Source of the DNA: Thermacetogenium sp. UBA5472
GTDB lineage: Bacteria; Bacillota; DSM-12270; Thermacetogeniales; Thermacetogeniaceae
NCBI GenBank assembly: GCA_002426495.1
Contig: DIQC01000022.1
Coordinates: forward strand, 18,876-28,741
Direction of reading: 5' to 3'
Length of the DNA: 9,866 nucleotides
In this document: in pieces, positions 6,925 to 9,866 of the stretch
How the letters are laid out: each line of letters begins with the position of its first letter
Numbering within the stretch: the first letter of the stretch is position 1
Notes under the pieces: model-generated
Told to the model about the DNA's origin: nothing
What the model saw: only the letters and a program-made list of their open reading frames with translations
The model's database searches: none
Program-made: the position numbers and the translations under genes

Positions 6925-7374
6925 TTATTGCAATTCCAAAATTTCCACATCCGGGCTTCTTTGTTTTAATTCACTGATAAAAGTGAAAGTATCAGCAGGA
7001 GAAAGCATTAATGTGCCATATTTATATTTGACTTCCAGGCGATCACGAGAAAGTGTATACGAAGGAACGAAACCAGTCCAGAGAGCTCTAGTGTGTTTGA
7101 CACTACGAATATTGTTTAAGGCTATTACTTTTTGAAATGGCCCGCACTTAGCCGCTAGGGATTTGTCTGTAAAGGTGTAGCCAGTTCCAAACCATATCCA
7201 GACTCCCAATATATAGAAAGGGATCAAAAATAACAGTCCAAAAAGAATCCCAACTACCAGGTTCCAACCGGAGAACCGGAATAGATTCCATACTTCTGAC
7301 AGTAAAGTGCCTAGTATGACACCCCAATATATTACTCCCACCCAAAGACCCTTTTTTGAAGGAAAATAGCTCAT
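6925..7374 (-). CDS. Small membrane-anchored protein with a bacterial PH-like (bPH_4/DUF1200-type) domain
   Basis: The 149-residue protein opens with MSYFPSKKGLW and has two hydrophobic segments at about 11-27 and 37-62. A cytoplasmic beta-rich domain follows, with WFGTGYTF, LAAKCGPFQKVIALNNIRSVKHT and LSRDRLEVKYKYGTLMLSPAD. The order of short membrane hairpin, then G-T-x-Y, GPF, I-x-x-I-x-S, S-x-D-R-L and I/L-S-P-x-D is what I associate with the bPH_4 family (formerly DUF1200). Its molecular role is not known. The stop lies just ahead of the large membrane-protein gene, suggesting one transcript. The start is preceded by a run of nine G on the coding strand that takes the place of an ordinary ribosome site. 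Family assignment is from memory of the pattern, not from a search. Confidence 0.85.
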   Translation of the reverse strand: MSYFPSKKGLWVGVIYWGVILGTLLSEVWNLFRFSGWNLVVGILFGLLFLIPFYILGVWIWFGTGYTFTDKSLAAKCGPFQKVIALNNIRSVKHTRALWTGFVPSYTLSRDRLEVKYKYGTLMLSPADTFTFISELKQRSPDVEILELQ

Positions 7375-7378
7375 CCTT

Positions 7379-7387
7379 CCCCCCCCC
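7379..7387 (-). promoter_or_regulatory. Nine-base G homopolymer at the ribosome-binding position of the bPH_4-like gene
   Basis: The plus strand has nine consecutive C (7379-7387), so the transcript has nine G and then AAGG directly before the ATG at 7374. The G run covers the expected Shine-Dalgarno position. A run of this length could slip and change the spacing or strength of the site. Confidence 0.5.
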
Positions 7388-7404
7388 TAATATTTCATGG
7401 TAAT

Positions 7405-7493
7405 GGTGCCTGGCACCGTTATTCCGTATGATAGGCACGCCCCCCTTTATCACCTGCAGGCGTAAATTACTCAATTACTCAAGCCTGACCCCA
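7405..7493 (-). repeat. Short composite repeat, modules P and E2
   Basis: This gap holds a perfect GGTGCCTGGCACC palindrome (7405-7417) and module E2 (7464-7493), which overlaps the end of the next gene. Modules C, A, B and D are absent, so this looks like a deleted version of the longer composites. I see no convincing promoter for the bPH_4-like gene in it. Confidence 0.8.
7464..7493 (-). repeat. Module E copy 2, overlapping the 3' end of the YdjM-like gene
   Basis: The coding strand reads TGGGGTCAGGCTTGAGTAAT and continues TGAGTAATTT. It supplies the GVRLE codons and the TAA at 7475-7477. Stops occur in all three frames at positions 13, 17 and 21 of the module. Confidence 0.85.
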
Positions 7494-7960
7494 TAGGCCA
7501 GAATCAGCAGGCCGACGAGCTCTGGGATCAGCACTTGCGGTTTGATTAGATTGGTGAGCCACATACTCAACCAAACCCCTGCGTCACCCATTGGAAATCC
7601 CCACCCATATAACGGCCACAAAAAGGTCTGCGGATCCTGCCACATGAAGTCAAGGATCTGATGTAGAGCGGTTCCACCAACCAGAACAAGCCCCCAAGTC
7701 TTCCTTTTCCAGAACCAGAAGAAAAGCCCCACCGCCAACACCGTCAATAAAAACAGCAGGGTATGGGAATAAATTCGCCCATTCCCCAGCGGTAGGATCA
7801 CTCCACCGAGCGGCTTATCGATAAGGTCAGGGAGCATCGACCCGATCAACACCAAACGGTAATCAAGCTGTGCCGGCAGCCCCTTTTCCCGCCAGCCGGC
7901 TGCTCCTGCCATTATCTTTGCTGTTCCTAAAGTAATTCCTGTGTGTGCAAATAAAAGCAT
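7475..7960 (-). CDS. YdjM-like membrane-bound metal-dependent hydrolase (PF04307/DUF457 type), C-terminus supplied by a repeat
   Basis: The 161-residue integral membrane protein has the acid/histidine pattern of the YdjM family: His6 in FAHTGITLG, GSMLPDLIDKP (Asp45, Asp48), SHTLLF (His66) and HQILDF (His100, Asp104). Hydrophobic segments lie at about 68-83, 89-98 and 144-155. The biochemical activity of the family is poorly known, and 'hydrolase' is the customary database name. The last six residues YGVRLE equal those of the unrelated 676-codon membrane protein and are encoded by repeat module E. The native end has therefore probably been replaced or lost. The ATG at 7960 has only a weak GGTGAT-type ribosome site. 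It appears to be a single-gene unit. Confidence 0.8.
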   Translation of the reverse strand: MLLFAHTGITLGTAKIMAGAAGWREKGLPAQLDYRLVLIGSMLPDLIDKPLGGVILPLGNGRIYSHTLLFLLTVLAVGLFFWFWKRKTWGLVLVGGTALHQILDFMWQDPQTFLWPLYGWGFPMGDAGVWLSMWLTNLIKPQVLIPELVGLLILAYGVRLE

Positions 7961-8034
7961 ATCACCATTTCCATCTATTAGGATGCGGCAGAACTAATCA
8001 TAACGATTTTGTCCTGTCAGACCTGGTAACAAAA

Positions 8035-8281
8035 GGACAAAAGGGGACGTTCCTTATTTGTCACCGTCTCCTGATAGTGCCAGGCACCAGAATCTGATAT
8101 ATTATACTCGGATGGATTCTTTTGCAAATGTGTCAGAGGGACGGGGGTCTTGTCACGTATTTTCCCTCTTCCACCTCCCACTTCTCACATCTCAGATGCC
8201 TGGCACCACAACGCCCGTTGACGGCGGTTGATGCCGTCGATATCGATCCGGTCAACACAAGGGGACAGTACCCTTGTGTTG
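8035..8281. repeat. Composite repeat, modules C2-P-C5-P-B2, upstream of the YdjM-like gene
   Basis: C2 (8035-8064) is identical over 30 nt to C3 upstream of galE. A GTGCCAGGCAC palindrome follows at 8077-8087. C5 (8130-8156) is a degenerate C core, with GTGTC and GTCAC around a G-rich centre. A TGCCTGGCACCA half-palindrome lies at about 8197-8208. B2 contains GACGGC-N7-GCCGTC and ATCGATATCGAT, then CAACACAAGGG/CCCTTGTGTTG arms at 8253-8281. No gene is supported here; short open frames in this stretch are made of repeat sequence. Confidence 0.75.
8101..8128 (-). promoter_or_regulatory. Weak candidate promoter for the YdjM-like gene
   Basis: On the minus strand TTTGCA (8123-8128), a 16-nt spacer and TATAAT (8101-8106) resemble a sigma-70 type promoter. 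The -10 is perfect and the -35 matches 4 of 6. It would place modules P and C2 inside a 5' leader of about 135 nt. Confidence 0.35.
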
Positions 8282-8385
8282 TTGTCAGACCTTTTCTCAT
8301 ACTATTCTATTTCCCATGCTTTTAACATTTTCCTGCCGAAACAATTCCGATTTTGAAAAAGATTCCAAGGCGACATGAGAAGTAC
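8282..8385. other. Intergenic spacer without recognised content
   Basis: This is A/T-richer sequence between two composite repeats (TTTTCTCATACTATTC and so on). I see no open frame with a ribosome site, no module and no RNA-like structure in it. It completes the 626-bp gene-free gap between galE and the YdjM-like gene. Confidence 0.5.
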
Positions 8386-8423
8386 GGTGACGCGGGGACG
8401 ATCCTTTTGTCACGATTTCCTGA

Positions 8424-8482
8424 TGGTGCCTGGCTGGAATAGAGGTCGAAAGCCAGATGTCAGATGTCGGAGAAATGATACC
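8424..8482. repeat. Repeat module A, copy 3
   Basis: The module begins TGGTGCCTGGCTGGAATAG and matches copy 1 at 45 of the first 50 positions. It contains CTGGCT and AGCCAG as inverted arms and the short direct duplication AGATGTCAGATGTC. Confidence 0.8.
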
Positions 8483-8572
8483 TTTTTACAAGTCGCAGAT
8501 GGTGTCTAGCACCGGAGATCAAAAATGCTTACATGGCGGGTGTTCCCAGTTCGGGTGCCTGGGGCACCGTCT

Positions 8573-8601
8573 AATAACTCAATTACTCAAGCCTGACCCC
8601 A
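8573..8601 (-). repeat. Module E copy 1, overlapping the 3' end of galE
   Basis: The coding strand reads TGGGGTCAGGCTTGAGTAAT, as in E2, but galE enters it in a different frame. It reads TGG GGT CAG GCT TGA, giving WGQA and a TGA at 8587-8589. Confidence 0.85.
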
Positions 8602-9579
8602 CTCATATTTCCAAGCGTCCCGGCACATTTCTCTCACGCCACGCTTAGCTATCCAACCAAGTTCTGCCTTGGCCTTACTGGCATCGGCATAACACTCGGC
8701 TATGTCACCAGGTCTTCGCTGCACAATTTTATACGGAACTCTGACACCATTGACTTCCTGGAAGGCTTGCACCAATTCCAGCACTGAAGTCCCCTGCCCT
8801 GTCCCCAAGTTATAGACATGCACACCTGCCGTCAATCTCTCAAGGGCGGCAACATGCCCTTCAGCTAGATCCATTACATGAATATAGTCCCTTACCCCGG
8901 TGCCATCTGCAGTTGGATAGTCATTGCCAAAGATGCACAGCTGCTCAAGCTTCCCTTTGGCAACCTGAGTTATAAAAGGCATCAGATTGTTAGGGATGCC
9001 ATTAGGATCTTCGCCAATTAAGCCGCTCTCATGGGCTCCCACCGGATTGAAATATCTGAGCAGCGATACCGCAAAGCCCGGGTTTGCTTTTGCAATATCG
9101 GTCAATATCTGTTCACTGATCACCTTGGTTTCACCATAAGGGTTAGTAGTAGGAAGGAGTCCCATCGTCTCCACAAAGGGGACTTCATTCTCCCCATACA
9201 CTGTAGCCGATGAGCTAAAAACAAATTGCTTCACTCCATATTTCAGGCAGTATTTAGCCAGCACCATGGTGCTGACAGTGTTGTTGTAATAATATTTTAA
9301 AGGGAATTCGACAGACTCACCCACAGCCTTAAAACCGGCAAAATGAATGACTCCATCAAAGGAGTGATCAGCAAAGATAGCATCTACTGCTGCATCATCG
9401 GTAACATCTTTCTGATAGAATGCAAGATCTTGCTTCGTTATTTGTTTTATTTTATCTATAGTCTGCATCTTACTGTTGCAAAGGTTATCGACAACGGTCA
9501 CAGTATGCCCGGCTTCCAGCAAGGCAACACAAGCGTGTGAACCTATATATCCGGCACCACCTGTGACTAATATTTGCAT
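8587..9579 (-). CDS. galE: UDP-glucose 4-epimerase
   Basis: This cytosolic NAD-dependent epimerase interconverts UDP-glucose and UDP-galactose (Leloir pathway, precursor supply for surface polysaccharides). VTGGAGYIGSH (residues 5-15) is the extended-SDR Rossmann motif with Gly7, 10 and 13. FSSSATVYG (121-129) carries the catalytic Ser, and NPYGETK (146-152) gives Tyr148 and Lys152 of the YxxxK pair. SLLRYFNPVGAH and GVRDYIHVMDLAEGH are typical GalE blocks. It has 330 residues; many bacterial GalE proteins have about 330-340 and end in WQ..NPNGY-like sequence after CRDAW. Here the end is CRDAWKYEWGQA, with the last codons and stop provided by repeat module E. The fold's core is intact, so activity is likely. 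It is a single-gene unit with its own leader. Confidence 0.96.
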   Translation of the reverse strand: MQILVTGGAGYIGSHACVALLEAGHTVTVVDNLCNSKMQTIDKIKQITKQDLAFYQKDVTDDAAVDAIFADHSFDGVIHFAGFKAVGESVEFPLKYYYNNTVSTMVLAKYCLKYGVKQFVFSSSATVYGENEVPFVETMGLLPTTNPYGETKVISEQILTDIAKANPGFAVSLLRYFNPVGAHESGLIGEDPNGIPNNLMPFITQVAKGKLEQLCIFGNDYPTADGTGVRDYIHVMDLAEGHVAALERLTAGVHVYNLGTGQGTSVLELVQAFQEVNGVRVPYKIVQRRPGDIAECYADASKAKAELGWIAKRGVREMCRDAWKYEWGQA

Positions 9580-9588
9580 CTTTCAAAA

Positions 9589-9596
9589 CACCTCTT
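9589..9596 (-). promoter_or_regulatory. Ribosome binding site of galE
   Basis: On the minus strand this reads AAGAGGTG, 9 nt before the ATG at 9579, and supports that start. Confidence 0.65.
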
Positions 9597-9627
9597 GTTT
9601 CTATCAATCTAATAATTTTCTTCTCTT

Positions 9628-9633
9628 ATTATA
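9628..9633 (-). promoter_or_regulatory. Candidate -10 box of the galE promoter
   Basis: TATAAT on the minus strand lies about 50 nt upstream of the galE start, in an A/T-rich stretch between module C3 and the gene. No good -35 hexamer is seen at 16-18 nt spacing, so this is tentative. Confidence 0.35.
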
Positions 9634-9661
9634 ATACGACAAATAGAATGCGAATCCTTGT

Positions 9662-9840
9662 GGACAAAAGGGGACGTTCCTTATTTGTCACGGTTTCCTG
9701 ATGGCGCTAGACACCAGAGATCAAAGATACTTACATGGCAGGTGTTTCACAATTCAGGTGCCTGGCACCATGACCGCTGATAGACACCATGACCCACTAG
9801 ATTCATCCCCAGGCTACGATAATTTAATTACTCAACCTCG
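9662..9840 (-). repeat. Composite repeat, modules C3-P-D2-E4, upstream of galE
   Basis: C3 (9662-9691) is identical to C2 at 8035-8064. Then follow GGCGCTAGACACC (9703-9715), D2 (9717-9771) ending in a perfect GGTGCCTGGCACC (9757-9769), a short unique stretch with AGACACCATGACCC, and a decayed module E (9821-9840, AATTACTCAACCTC). Same module order as the other composites; A and B are missing. Confidence 0.75.
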
Positions 9841-9866
9841 ATGGACTTTGTACCACGACCCATCAC
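9828..9866 (-). CDS. Possible 3' end of a gene entering from beyond the window
   Basis: Only twelve codons and a TAA are visible (VMGRGTKSIEVE). The stop sits in module E4 at the same GAG-TAA position used by the two genes that end in GVRLE, which suggests a fourth gene finished by this module. A second frame is also open here (DGSWYKVHRG, then TGA), so the reading frame is uncertain and no function can be given. Confidence 0.25.
   Translation of the reverse strand: MMGRGTKSIEVE
9842..9866 (-). repeat. Right edge copy of the 25-bp inverted repeat
   Basis: This is the inverted partner of 1-25. On the minus strand it is open and reads VMGRGTKSIEVE, then TAA at 9828-9830. This could be the C-terminus of a gene lying mostly beyond 9866, with its stop once more inside a module E remnant (GAG TAA). 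Confidence 0.5.

Larger units (their letters stand above)
8386..8601 (-). repeat. Composite repeat, modules C4-A3-P-D1-E1, at the 3' end of galE
   Basis: Plus-strand order: C4 (8386-8413, GTGAC/GTCAC arms around GGGGACGATCC), A3 (8424-8482), GGTGTCTAGCACC (8501-8513), D1 (8515-8570) ending in GGTGCCTGGGGCACC, and E1 (8573-8601) overlapping galE. It lies in tandem after the composite at 8035-8281, so this gap holds two partial elements. Only the galE-proximal one has an E module. Confidence 0.8.

Noticed and set aside
8122..8325. Plus-strand open frame of 67 codons
   Set aside because: It runs through modules C5, P and B2, lacks a ribosome site and has no recognisable protein character.
1..9866. 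CRISPR array
   Set aside because: The repeats are unevenly spaced, modular and lie between genes. There is no run of regular repeat-spacer units and no cas gene.

Overview
The window looks like chromosomal DNA from an anaerobic bacterium, most likely a Firmicute of the Clostridia/Peptococcaceae type. This rests on purine-rich ribosome binding sites of the AGGAGG kind, an anaerobic-type GlpABC dehydrogenase, a small bPH_4-like protein of a mainly Gram-positive family, moderate base composition, and intergenic palindromes of a style I associate with such genomes. No rRNA, tRNA or marker gene is present, so the assignment is an inference.

All convincing genes lie on the minus strand, so the transcription order runs from high to low coordinates. 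It is galE (8587-9579); a small membrane protein of the YdjM/PF04307 metal-dependent hydrolase type (7475-7960); a two-gene unit of a bPH_4-like protein (6925-7374) and a large polytopic membrane protein that may be a GT-C-type glycosyltransferase (4920-6902); and a tightly overlapping glpA-glpB-glpC operon (256-4668). GlpA oxidises glycerol-3-phosphate with FAD, GlpB is its flavoprotein partner, and GlpC carries two 4Fe-4S clusters and passes electrons to the membrane quinone pool. GalE and the large membrane protein suggest a loose sugar/cell-surface theme. No glpK or glpF is in view.

The striking content is between the transcription units. Every gap that separates units holds a mosaic of short, mostly palindromic modules, and no module lies inside the glp operon or the two-gene unit. 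I name them C (GGGGACGTTCC core inside GTGAC/GTCAC-type arms), A (about 58 bp beginning TGGTGCCTGGCT), P (GGTGCC-GGCACC palindromes), B (GTTAACGGCGG plus an AACACAAGGGG palindrome), D (about 55 bp) and E (about 30 bp). On the plus strand they keep the order C, A/P, B or D, E. C therefore sits in the 5' leader of one gene and E on the 3' end of the next.

E overlaps the end of three unrelated genes and supplies their last codons and stop codons. Two proteins end in the same YGVRLE and GalE ends in WGQA from another frame of the same DNA. On the coding strand E carries stops in all three frames within 23 nt. The two outer edges of the window carry 25-bp inverted copies of one another (21 of 25 matching). 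GlpA and GlpB also carry hydrophilic insertions built from degenerate in-frame tandem duplications. No transposase gene is present, so any mobility of the repeats would have to be driven from elsewhere.
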